Positions 46,706 through 58,358 of a stretch of 64,000 nt of DNA are shown here, piece by piece (positions within the stretch are counted from its first letter, which is position 1; each line of letters starts with the position of its first letter). The notes under the pieces were generated by a model, which was not told the DNA's origin, ran no database searches, and was given only the letters and a program-made list of their open reading frames with translations. This DNA is from Archegozetes longisetosus (taxonomy: Eukaryota; Arthropoda; Arachnida; Sarcoptiformes; Trhypochthoniidae), in the NCBI GenBank assembly GCA_018873245.2, contig JAEMBT020000001.1:16274220-16338219 (forward strand), given 5' to 3'. The position numbers were made by a program, and so were the translations under genes.

Positions 46706-49700
46706 ATGAGTTCATTTAATTTATGTAAAAATTTTCATAAAAGTTTTAACTTGAATCTATTTTTTGTAGTTTTATGTTTTGCAGACTTGGCATTATGTAA
46801 AGACGAAAAATACTTCGCCTTTTTGAAAAATAATAAATTAGGGAAAACAAGTTTTAGTCGAAACAAGCAAAGTTCTGTGAGAAATGATGGAAAATGTGAA
46901 ATCGGCAAATGTCTGCCTCATAGTTCATGTTTTCTATACTTGAATGACAAATATATTAAAACATGTGTCAGAAGTAACGGAGCGAATGGGATCTGTTGTT
47001 CTCCGAACGAGATAACAAACACAAATATTGGAGGATATGGTATGAAAATCTCTTTTATCGGGTAAATCCGGGCTAATGGGTCTTAGGGGGTTCCCGACCC
47101 CCTACCTCCAAGTGTAATACATCATTGGATTCAGTTCGTCGAGCTGAACATTTTGATACCACACTTGACTACTTCCAACCCGAACCTGACCACTTCTGGC
47201 CACCGAGACCTAACCCCCTCGAAAATGGATAAACCTGGCTTTACCAAGTTGTAACCCAAGCCAAACCTGATTTAAACTAAGATATAATAGGTTAGGTCGC
47301 TTTGCGACCTAACTTATTCTCCCTTAGTTTATATCAGGCTTGTTTGGGTTACGACTCGAGAATCCAGGTTTATCCATTACGAGGTACTAAACGAAACAAT
47401 GATGGATATCTCGAGAACTACTTGAGATAATTGACCAAGTGAGGTATCAAAATGTTCAGTTCGATGTCCTGAGTTCAATGATATATCACTTGGCGGGGTC
47501 GGTCACTCCCGTCGGGAGTTGTCCAGAAGTGGTCAGGTTGGGATCAAAAATGGTCAAGTGTAGTATCAAAATGTTCAGCTTGACGAACTGAATCTAATGA
47601 TATATTACACTTGGGGTGGGAGGTCGAGAACCCCTTTAGACCCATTAGCCCGGATTCACCCCTTGTATCATATTAAGTATTCAAATATTGAAATTCGTTT
47701 TTAACAAACAACTAGATACTGTCTCGAATGAAGTTAAGTTAAGTCTCATCTCCGATCAAGAAACTAATGACTTTCATAAGAGCGATTTCAAAGAAACCAT
47801 AACAACGAATCAATGGAATAGAGCACAGGAATCAGCGATGAATTACATCAGAAGAGTTGATAAACTCGAAGATATGTTGCAAAAGAATGACCTGTTAGCA
47901 AGAGTAGGAACTGAAGAGTTTTGGCATTCAGCTAATTTTGGTACTGATCCTCAAGTTTTGAATTATTCTCGAAATGGTCTCATTTCACTTCAAATTAGCA
48001 TACAGTTGACTAAAAAGTAATCATTTTTTACAAAATAATAAAAATACTTTTCTGAAAAATTAATTGCTTTTACAAAAGTCAGTACATAAGTCCAGACGAG
48101 GACAAATCAATAAAATCAAATAACTTCATGGTGGGAAACATCTGTGATAAGGAACCCAAATGTTTAAATGCAAAATATAGAACACCTGATGGTAGTTGTA
48201 ATAATCGACGCCAAAAGTCTTGGGGAAAATCAATGACAGCATACAATAGAGTATTAAAACCTGCATATTCTGATGAAATCAATGGTCCACGAGTCGCATC
48301 AGACGGCAGACCATTACCTAATGCTAGACAAATATCTATTGAATTAGCTCCCGATCGAAATAAACCAAATCAAAGATATACCCTTCTTTTGATGCAATTC
48401 GGACAGTTCTTAAGTCACGACATCTTAATGACTGCCATGACTATGAGTAAATGTATTCTTAAAATAATAAAAGTATTTGGAATGAATATTTTTTTACTTA
48501 AAATATAGCGCATACAAATTCTCCGATTCGTTGTTGTGACCAATCATTTCGAAGAAATCCACGACTATTACATCCATCGTGTTTACCTATACCAATATCG
48601 AAAAATGATCCATTTTATGGACCAATAGGTCGAACATGTATGAGTTTTGTTCGTTCAGCGCCAGCGCCTAATTGTGAATTAGGTCCACGAGAACAGATGA
48701 ATCAATTGACGTCATATATTGATAGCAGTAATATATATGGATCAACAGCACAACAATCAGCATCTCTTCGTTCTTTTCGTGGAGGATTACTTCGGACATC
48801 ATTGATAAACAATCGCGAGTTTCTACCATTCAATAGAAATAGTACGATGTGTGCCATTAATCGTCAAACCAGATTAAACTGTTTCTTGAGTGGTGACCAA
48901 CGAGTAAATCAACAGCCAGATCTGGTCGTTTTGCATGCCTTATGGCTTAGAGAACATAATCGCATTGCAGAAATATTGAGTAAATTGAATCCTGACTGGA
49001 ATGACCAGATAGTTTACGAAGAATCGCGTCGCATTGTGTCCGCAGAGTTTCAGCACATCGTTTATAATGAATATTTACCTATTATTATAGGTCATGATCT
49101 CATGAAATCTTATGGTTTGTTACCTTTGAGAAAAAAATTTAGTAATAGTTATTCTTCTGATATAAAAGCTGGTATTATTTCGGGCTTTGCATCAGCTGCC
49201 TTTAGGTTTCATACTTTAGTTCAGGGAACTATTGAATTACGAAATAAAAATAACAGAATCAGTAATAAACTCCTGCTTCGCACACAATTCAATAATCCTC
49301 GGATATTATACAGAAGTGAGGCATTTGAGTCACTTATTTATGGTCTTACGGGACAGAACTCACAGAATGGTATTAATATTTTATTTAATAATTAGGTTTG
49401 AAGGGGATTTCTTTCTTTAATAGGAGACAATTATTTCTCTACTGATGTAACGAATCATTTGTTCCAAACTCGTAATCAAAGTTTTGGTTTGGATTTGTTC
49501 GCGATTAATGTTCAAAGAGGTAGAGATCATGGAATCCCTGGTTATAATGAGTGGCGGCAGATCTGTGGTCTTAAACGTATCAGAAATTTCAATCAATTGA
49601 ATTCAGTTATGAATCGAAATGTGGCTCAAACCATAAGTCGTATTTATCGGAATGTGGACGACATCGACTTTTTTGTTGGCGGTGTCTCTGAATATCATGT

Positions 49701-49926
49701 GAAGGGAGCACTGGTCGGACCAACTTTTGCCTGTATTATTGCCGAACAATTTCGTAGATTGAAAAATGGAGACAGATTTTGGTATGAAAACGGAAATATG
49801 AAGACATCATTCACTCGAAAACAACTAAAACAAATCAGAAAATCCAGTTTAGCACGAATTTTATGTGACAACAGCGATATTGAAGTTGTGCAGCCTCTTC
49901 CAATGCTCATCAGCTCCAAATGGTAA
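46706..49926 (+). CDS. Animal haem peroxidase, secreted (five exons)
   Basis: A secreted peroxidase of the peroxinectin/chorion-peroxidase kind, using hydrogen peroxide to oxidise small substrates or cross-link proteins. Exons: 46706-47039, 47716-48016, 48079-48446, 48509-49369, 49424-49926; phases agree and the sum is 2367 nt (788 aa). A signal peptide (LNLFFVVLCFADLALC) is followed by a cysteine cluster (CEIGKCLPHSSC...GICC). Catalytic core: YRTPDGSCNN, then QFGQFLSHD with distal His about residue 325 and haem-linked Asp 326. REHNR lies near 482-486, and the proximal His about 569 is in FRFHTLV. The C-terminal block NVQRGRDHG is also present. All hallmark residues are kept. The exon 2 donor (GTAATC) is the least certain junction. 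Likely functional; exact substrate unknown. Confidence 0.93.
47060..47661. mobile_element. Inverted-repeat element in peroxidase intron 1
   Basis: A 602-bp element with ends GGGTAAATCCGGGCTAATGG and, inverted, GGGTGAATCCGGGCTAATGG. It is flanked by CTTTTATC (47052-47059) and CTTGTATC (47662-47669), an 8-bp duplication with one change. The arms share GTGAGGTATCAAAATGTTCA-type text. Removing it leaves a normal intron of about 66 nt. A fragment of the same family lies at 36584. No coding potential. Confidence 0.88.
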
Positions 49927-49929
49927 TCA

Positions 49930-52915
49930 ATTTGTTTTTGTTGATTATATTTAATGTTTATGGTTAAGATTCTCTTACTTAAATTCAGTTTATTAAGTGA
50001 GTGATTAAAACTTTTTGAATTAAATTTTGACTGAATAGGAACGCGAAAGTTTGCTGCAAAAGTAATCATATTCCTAGACTTCAGTTGAAAGTGTGGGCCA
50101 ATGAAAAAGTTTGGAACTAATTTAAAGATATTTTTGTAAAATAAACCAATTTCTTAACTTTTCTAAACAAACAAAAATTTATTGAATATCTACTCGTTTA
50201 ATACACTTGAAATGGGGCTGTAGTCAAATTTTTTGAGTTTTCGAAGGCTTGACGCGTATCAATAAACTGCGGTAAATAATACGGAACATTACGCTTGACA
50301 GCTTCGTTCTTTTATCTCTCTTTACATTCACACTAAAGATACCGATTTGTCTATAGATAGGATTAAACCAGAATATTATTTCTATTAAAATTACAACTAA
50401 TTCTTTGAGATCACAACAAATAATATTCAATAAGTATTACTATACAGTAGAGTTGTGAATAAACATTTAGTGTCATCTCAAATAATGGGCGAAAAGGCTT
50501 TCTCAAGCCATTCATTGTTTTCACTTTTATTTGAAACTCATGATAAAGTCATCATAATCTTTATTTTGCACATAAATATAGTGCAAAAAGGCTTACATCA
50601 TCTTTTTCTTATTCGAACATTTGATGACTTAAATCATGCTCTATTCATGCCTTATATGCTCTTAATCTCATCTATAAGAGTAAAGTCTCAAAAGTTTGGC
50701 TTACTTTTTAAATTGAAATTCATTCAAAGCATAACACTATCAACAGTATGCCGATAGAAACAGAGAACATACTTTTAGGTAAGTTTAAGAACTTGACTGA
50801 GACCTTAATCAAAAACCAAACTTAACGTTGACGTGAGTTTCAGAATTGAAATGTGAGAAAATTACTGATCATTTCTATAGGCTGTATCGATATGTGTTTG
50901 TTTTTAAAACTAAGCTTTTTTACCTGCTTTTCAAAAGATTAAAGATTAAGTTATGAGATTCCTTATTCAATCGAATTTCGAATGAATAAATAATATGTTA
51001 TTCTTATGTTATTCTTAATAATAATGTTTGTTATTCTTATTCATATTGTTTAAAATATGTATATTTTAAATCCTATTTTTGTTTTAACTTTAATAAGGTT
51101 TTAAATGATAAAAGTATGTTTCTATTTAGTTGTAAGTACAGTATTATTGTATTCAAGACTTTTCCATTGAAATTTTTAGAAATAAGTAGTAATGAATTGG
51201 ATTCCAGATTCAATCTTATTGTCGAATAAATACATAGAATAAAAACTAGATATATGTTAAATTACTGAATGAAATAAAATGTTTCAGAAGAACATAATCT
51301 GTAATTGAACTTAACCTTATTATAGAGATACAAAGTTTGGTTAATTTATAAAAACTACAAACTTTGAAATTCAGAGTAAAGATTCGACTAACAATCACTG
51401 ATCCTGTGATTGAGGAGTCGTAATAGTTTGAAATAACTTTGTCTTTTATTTGTATCCAATAAAGATTATTTAAAAACACATTTGTTTTGCTTCAATTGAT
51501 ATTCACTTGATTTTAGATATACTTTATTTAACTTTATAAAAAAACATATTTGTATGTTAAAAACCAGAAGGCTGAGTGCATAAAACCAGTTACGCCTAAG
51601 ACTAGCAACGTGTCATCGAATTCTATGTCGAAAATTGCGTAATACTTGAATTAATGTTGTCATTACTTAATAACAAAAGTGATTTTAGCTTTGAAATTGG
51701 CAATAGCTAGTGTTGAAATCAGTCCTCTAGGACTTTTACTAAAAAGTATAGTTATTGAGTTGCTGGAACTCATTTTTATCATATTAGTTTATCCTCCTCA
51801 AAAATGGGCAAAATTAAGGAACAAATTTCATAATCCGATTTGATTTTTTCAGTCAATTCAATACTGTTTTACGGTTTAGTATAGCATTGCTACTGACGGG
51901 TGAACACGTAGACCTGCTTAAATGCTTCGGTGATTTGGACTGAATACACTCCATTAGTGGTAATCGAGTTGGCTCTTCTTTCATAGATTCACAATTACCA
52001 TAATTTTCGCAATGATATTAAGTTAACATTTCTAAAGTCATTTTACACATTTCAAGAATTATTACTCCCGTGAGTAATAAAATGACAAATAGAGATGAAA
52101 TTTTGAAGTTTATCAGAAAAACAAGAATTTCAAGAACAACGTGCAGCATATTGGCGTGAACGGCTATGACAACTGTGGCTCTGACTGCATCTCATTTTCC
52201 TCTATATATAAATAATACACTCCTTGGACTTGATTTTTGGCATTCCTAATAGTATTTTATGAACTTCATTTGACCATTACTCTTATGGTATGATTTTCTG
52301 GCAGCTCACTTATATCTACTTGATCTTGTATTACTTGAAATCAGAGCTCAAACAAGGAAACATTCATTTAAAATTCGGAATTGAACTAAACAAAGAATCA
52401 ATAGTAGAGTTTTGAAAATCTAACGGAACCTATAATTCCTTTATATTCTGAGATCAATGATTATGATAGGAATTATTGGTCTATATTTATTCCATTTATT
52501 TGAATGAGTTGCACTTTTATTACGAGCACTTTGTTATATTTAGTAATTTTCAGAGAAATCAACTTTATCTTGAGACTCATTAGTGTTTACACTTTATTTG
52601 TATTCTTATATCTGTAATATGCGTCACTTCTTTAGTATCTTCTGAAGCATATTATTGTTATGAACTATTAATTCTATTTTGTACTCAATATTACAACTAG
52701 TCTCTCGACTAGAAGAATCAAATTATGCCTCAAAGTAAAATTTTTCACTTAATGTTTCACTTTCTAATAAGATCAATAGTTTTTATAGTTTATGTAAAGA
52801 ATTTCAACGAGAAGAATAAGATTTTATTACTGGAGACTATATCCGATGAACTATTTTCAGGGTATGAAACAAGAATTATTAATTAAAACAGTAGTAGTAA
52901 AAGCAATAATTAAGT
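49930..52915. other. Gene-poor DNA, nothing assigned
   Basis: About 3 kb with many short frames. The longest (50455-50757 plus, non-ATG or marginal start; 50224-50430 minus, 68 codons, FNPIYRQIGIFSVNVKRDKR) have no recognisable motifs and no support from splice sites. No repeats shared with the rest of the window were noticed. Confidence 0.5.
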
Positions 52916-52919
52916 ACTC

Positions 52920-53025
52920 AAGGTCCGCAGAGGCCAGCGTGAAGGAACGACACAACGGATCAAGACCTGTTTTAGATTTGAAAAGTTGGTGGAAACTCAT
53001 GGATTGAAAAAATATTAGAAAATCG
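52920..53025 (-). pseudogene. Second scrap of Polinton-type polymerase
   Basis: The reverse strand encodes GLDPLCRSFTLASADLEY-like text that matches the corresponding stretch of the polymerase at 44500-44600 (GLDPLSRSFTLAS). It ends where the large inverted repeat begins. Confidence 0.7.
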
Positions 53026-53027
53026 GG

Positions 53028-54225
53028 TTGAGAGGTACTAAATAGGCGCAACCATAAAGAAATATCATAAAAATCGAATGACATATGCAATCAATAGTAC
53101 TTGGCAAGACGAGTCGAACTATACCAAATTTTTGGAGCCACACCTACCCGTTCACTAGCCACTCCCACTTTTAAACTTTTCCTTTATAATACATTTCTGA
53201 GTGGGCAGAGCGTCAGAAAAATCATATGACACCTGTAATTGATAGTACTCATTAAGACAAGTCGAATCATACCAAAATTTCAGAGACACGTCCATTCGTT
53301 CACTAGCTACGCCCTCTTATACATACAATTATTTTAATTCATTTCTAAGTGGGAGGAGCAGTATACAATTCACTTGACACATGCAATCGTTAGTGCCTTT
53401 GATACAAGTCGAACAATACAAAATTTCTCGGAGCTAAGAATTTCTTAATCACAGCCAAGTTCGAAAAATAATTTTTATATTGTATTATGATGCAAATAAA
53501 CTGTTTATATGTCTGATTTAAATTAAGACGTAAATAAATATCTTTAAAAATCGAAATAACTGTCTAAATCTCCCAACTCAACAGTGTCATTATAGGAGTC
53601 TGTTATAACACTGTAGGTTAATAAGATTCGGATAGTGAAAATAGGTTTAGATAGTAAATGGATGGACGTGACTCCAAAAGTTTAGTATAGTTTGACTCGT
53701 ATCAAAAATCACTAACGATTCCATGTGTCGAGTGAATTGTATACTGCTCCTTCCACTTAGAAATGAATTAAAATAATAATATGTATAAGTGGGCGTGGCT
53801 AGTGAACAGATGGGCGTGTCTCTGAAAATTTGGTATGATTCGACTTGTCTTAATGAGTACTATCAATTACATGTGTCATATGGTTTTATGACGCTCTGTC
53901 CACTCAGAAATTAACTTCTAAAATACAAAAGTGGGCGTGGTTACTGAACAGGGGGACGTGGCTGCCAAAACTTGGTATGGTTATACTTGTATCACTGAGC
54001 GCTACCGATCTCACATGTTATGGTTTTAATAATGCTCTTTCCACTCAGAAACGTATTATAAAGAAAAAGTTTAAAAGTGGGAGTGGCTAGTGAACGGGTG
54101 AGCGTGGCTCCGAAAATTTGGCATGGTTCGATTCATCTTGTCAAATACTATCGATTGCATGTGCCAATCGATTTTCATGATGTTTCTTTATGGATGCGCC
54201 TATCTAGTACCCATCAACCGCATGT
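53028..54225. repeat. Large inverted repeat built of roughly 180-bp tandem units
   Basis: Left arm from 53028 (GGTACTAAATAGGCGCAACC) and right arm to about 54225 (inverted GGGTACTAGATAGGCGCATC). Inside, units containing GGGCGTGGCTAGTGAAC and CACTCAGAAA repeat two to three times on each arm in opposite orientation, separated by a central region near 53435-53665. Unit copies differ by about 10-20 percent by eye. This resembles foldback elements with internal subterminal tandem repeats. The 79-codon frame at 54077-54316 is a by-product of the repeat. Confidence 0.8.
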
Positions 54226-54643
54226 GTTATGTATTGAACATATGAATGGCAGGATTAGGAGACATTCAGAAACGATGTCGTCCTATCAGCAAACGGGAGC
54301 TACTGTAAAAATATAAACAAAGGCGACAATAATCGATAGTATTGGTGACAGAGGAGGAAGACGGGATGCGGCATCGCTTTTAGGTTACTTTTAGTTTCCA
54401 GTATATTTATTAAACTGTTGTAATTTTGAGAGATTTTACTAATTTAAGGGAGGGGTTACAAAATTAGTTCCGACATCGTTTATAGAGACATCCTTATCAA
54501 TGATATGTCAGAGACTTTTTAATATGAAAGTAAACTTTCCTCAAAATAGATGAGCGCATACTCTATCGTGGAGTAAACAAAAAAATCTCATTCACTTAAA
54601 CTTTCAACCAAAATAAACATTAATTAAACAACGCATTGTATAT

Positions 54644-55240
54644 TGTTATGCCGTTCAGGTTCGAGCTCATAAACCTAAACGCATAACTGGGGACTAAAGT
54701 TAACTATTTATCCAGAATTCTGAAATTAATATTCTATTAAATTATTAGTTATATTATACTTTGTTTGATTGAAATCTTTTATTTTCTTTAAAAATTATAA
54801 GTAATTAAAATAATATTTAATTAACAAATAGATAAAAAATATAAAATAGGACTTAGACGTGATTTGATTATTTGATTGATACATAAAAATGTTACAAACA
54901 TATTTAAAAGTTCTCACATATTAAAAGATTTTACTTCTTTCTAACACTTTTTCACATTCACTTAGAGGCATAATGAGGTCCTCTTCTCAAGGCCTCCGTC
55001 CAAAGACTGACTCTCTTTGCCAGTTTTTTAACATATCTTATATAAACAAAATAGATCTGAATTGTTATTCTTTTAAAATATGAGCTTCATTTCATAGCTA
55101 GCGATAATACAATGATAACCTTGAAAGCATTAGTAAAGCATTACATAAAATATAAAGCATTTTAAAGATAACTGCTTGAAAAACTATTTTAAAAGAATGA
55201 AAAACTGATTTAAAATCAAAGAATTTATATCTGCATAACA
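54644..55240. mobile_element. Solo LTR 1
   Basis: 597 bp starting TGTTATGCCGTTCAGG and ending CTGCATAACA (TG...CA), flanked by 4-bp ATAT repeats (54640-54643 and 55241-55244). The paralogous site at 28940-28950 (TTTGTATATAATGACG) is empty. Length, TG-CA ends and 4-bp duplication identify a solo long terminal repeat left by recombination of an LTR retrotransposon; the TGTTATGC end would suit BEL/Pao or Gypsy types. Confidence 0.88.
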
Positions 55241-56355
55241 ATATAATGACGCAATATATTTCATGAAGAAGTAATTTTTCTTTTGATCAAATTAATCAAT
55301 ATTAAGTCATCAAAAGAAAGTTAAAAGTTTGTATTAGGGTCTTTCGAAAAGTTATGGGTTTTAAATAGTTTCAGAGGTCTAAGAATAAAAAAATTTCATT
55401 GTTATAGAATATGATATTCCCTATTATTATTATATTATGTAGTTTTGAAGGGGAACTAAAAGTCTGAAATGCTACAGTTACGATCAGACTTTATTCATTC
55501 AGACTTTAGAACAATACAATTTTTGTATTACAATGATTTTTAGCAAAATCAATAAGGAAATTATCTAAATTTGAATTTAAATATGAAGCAGTTACTTTTC
55601 TGTTGAAATGAGAGCTGCACCGTTGAATCTGTCGCTTGGCATTTTGAATTTGCTAAATAAACTCTGATTCTCATGAATGTTGTAAAATGTTAACAAAAAT
55701 GAATAAAACGATTATAACGTGTCAGTATTTGAAGTAGACTACAAACGACTTAATTAAGTAGTATACCAAAAAATCTCTTATTCAAATTTACTTAATTTTG
55801 ATTTGTGTGTTTTGAAACAACTTTACAATATTACTTCTCATCATTTTAATAATTGCTTTTAGAGTCTTAAATACTGTTTCAAAGTTTTTGTTATAGTTAT
55901 TAAGAGCAAAGACGTGCACCTAAGTTTTGAAAATTTCTTAGAGGTTATAGCTCCTAGCTTCCTCGCTGTCTACGACTGTGACGACATAAATACTATATGG
56001 AATCATTTTATACTCCATGAAAGTAATTCATTTATTTTGTATAAGAACTGCAATAGCTCTATTGACTCTACATAAAAAATTTTCTCAAAGAAGTGCACAA
56101 ATTAAAAATTTTTATTCTGAAAGACTTGACAAAATTTCAATCATAAAGTGAATTTAGTTTTGAACTCCAGCCACGACATCAGTTTTGCTTTTCCAAACTT
56201 TTTCAAACTTATCTCTAAGTTTGGATACAGAGTTTGAACTTCTTGATTAATCAAAACAAAAATAATATTTTGTCTGGAAAGCGAAGTCAAAATAAGTCAT
56301 GAAAACAAATTTATAAATTAATAATAACGAATGAAAAAAGTTTGTGCTGTGATAT

Positions 56356-56851
56356 TGTAATAACGTCTTAGTTTCTTAAATTAGACCTATACCAAAATAC
56401 ATTTGTAATAACCTATATCTTTAAAACTAATTTTCATAACTCACCGTATATGTCAACTTTTATTACTGATCTAAAGATTATCTTTTGTTTGTACAAAAGA
56501 AATCTTCACATGCTTGTCTCAACTGCATAAGTTATGAAGACAGCTGATAGTAAGCATATTTCAACTCTTAAAACCTACCTAAGTATGTCCTAGTTAAACA
56601 ATCCTCCAATCTTAGCTAAATGCGCTATTAACCTTAAAGGGTTTAGCCTATCATTGTAAAACATTTTCTAATTTAACCCGCCTATTGTTCCTATAAAATG
56701 TCGTGTTTTTCTTAAATTTTTCGCTCTTTCTTCCAGTGTTAAAATCCTGTGAAATCTTATGTAATTTTATTATTGTGGTTATGTTAAATAAAGTGCTTAT
56801 ATTTTAAAATTTGATTTCATACACGCTCCTATCAAAGATCCAGACTTTACA
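56356..56851. mobile_element. Solo LTR 2
   Basis: 496 bp starting TGTAATAACGTCTTAG and ending CCAGACTTTACA, flanked by ATAT on both sides (56352-56355 and 56852-56855). The empty paralogous site is at 30340-30352 (GTGATATTAGATTATG). An AATAAA near 56786 could be its polyadenylation signal. Its sequence differs from solo LTR 1, so it belongs to a different family. Confidence 0.88.
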
Positions 56852-57263
56852 ATATTAGATTATGAGATAGAAGTATTGAAAAGTTTAAAAAACTCTTATA
56901 TGTCTCATACGCTTTACACATACGGTCTTATGGCTTTTAGAAAAAAATTTGCTCGTGCACTTCTTTTGAGACAAGGTTTCATATGGAGTTAAAGGAGCTA
57001 TAATCAGCCCTTTTGGCTCCACAAACGAAACTTTTAAATTACATTTTGAGTCCTTATTTAAACAATTAAATCAAACTAAACACTTATTAGCGAAATAGGC
57101 ATTTCAAACTTCTAATCTAACCCAACTAATTAAATCTTATACCGTGTTATTTTTATTAATTAAAGTTAATTTGGTTAAGTTTAGGATTTGTCACTATTTT
57201 TAAGGAATGACTGAATAAGTAATTTTGACGGAAAACTAACCATTGGCTCACACCCAACTATAA

Positions 57264-57750
57264 TTATAGGTTCAACTTTTAAAATTTTTCTCAACCCTTC
57301 CCTTCCCGTACCCTTCCCTTAAACCCTTAATGTATAGATATATCAATAAATACCAAAACTTTATTGCATATAAGAGTGAAATACATTAGAATTGAGATTT
57401 TATTCTTAAGATAAATCAAAATTAGATTTAATAAAATATAATTACTTCACAAAAATATATCAAAACTAAAGACATGTGCTTTCAATTAATTGATTTCACA
57501 ACTTTTTATTCAAAGATACAGTTATGTATTGAAAGGTTAAGTTAAAGGTTATGATATTAAATACGCATTCAATTGATTACATTAAGTCAATATAAGTCTG
57601 AAAGGGTTTGAAAAGGGTTTTTATTCAGACCATGAAAACCCTTCCCGACCCTTACAAAAATTTGAAGACCCTTCCCTTCCCAAACCCTTAAGGGTAAAGG
57701 ATTTTTAACGGGACCCTAGAGTTCAAGGGTATAAAAGTTGGATCTCTAAT
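57264..57750. mobile_element. Small element rich in CCCTTCCC
   Basis: About 490 bp inserted in spacer that is uninterrupted near 31445 (CAATTATAATTTAAGC). Termini are TAGGTTCAACTTTTA and, inverted, TAGAGATCCAACTTTTATA. Repeated AACCCTTCCC words lie inside both ends in opposite orientation. Roughly 8-bp flanking repeats (CTATAATT and TTATAATT) are compatible with hAT. Confidence 0.7.
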
Positions 57751-57968
57751 TATAATTTAAGCATTTTCTTTCACACTAGAATTGTGAAACCAAAAAGAGC
57801 AATGACTAATGTTTTCTACTTTATTGCTATTAATGCTATTATTTCTATTTAAGAGACATTTTCTAGTATTTATTCTAATAGTTTTAAAGTCATAATTCAA
57901 GAAAGTTCGAGGATTTAATGTTTTGATCATTTGAATTAAATGGATATTAATTTTAATTTAATACTTAC

Positions 57969-58039
57969 AAATAAAGTGGGACCAAAGAAGTAAACAAAAG
58001 TATTATTAAAGAATATGAGTTCAATCATTAGTAAAGCAT
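57969..58039 (-). pseudogene. Orphan P450 first exon, most distal
   Basis: The reverse strand starts with ATG then quickly meets two stops (MLY then TAA TGA) but continues as the recognisable hydrophobic anchor ending ALYL-like with a GTAAGT donor. The transposon at 58043 begins 3 bp upstream of this ATG. Confidence 0.65.
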
Positions 58040-58358
58040 TTTCATTCCAGGCGGAACATCTGATATTTAAATAGTTATTTGTCAAACCGTTTGAAGTCAG
58101 GTCGATAAGTTTATTATTGAATAACTAGTATTAAAAATCTCAGTATGTATGCGCAGAAATTAAAACCTTGTGTCATTGGCGCGCATTTTATTTCAATTCA
58201 AACAGAATATAAACACGTTTGCCTTCTATTTAGTATCAATTATTTTATTTGATATTTTGAATAATAAATATTAGTATTTAAATGAATAATAAACAAATTA
58301 TTAAAAAGACAAAAGAACTAAAGAACAGATTGAGGTAGAAGATAAATATTATTTATTA

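Larger units (their letters stand above)
54225..57900. repeat. Large duplicated non-coding block (copy 2)
   Basis: Paralogue of 28448-31620 with high identity. It begins directly at the end of the inverted repeat, lacks 28715-28790 and 29105-29435, and carries two solo LTRs and one small element as insertions. Past 57110 it continues into the spacer shared with 15300-15600 and 31440-31600. Confidence 0.8.

Noticed and set aside
50224..50757. Two short frames (minus 50224-50430 and plus 50455-50757) as genes after the peroxidase
   Set aside because: No start context, splice partners or motifs; composition is like chance frames in AT-rich DNA.
54077..54316. A 79-codon plus-strand protein
   Set aside because: Composed of the tandem unit of the large inverted repeat running into the duplicated block.
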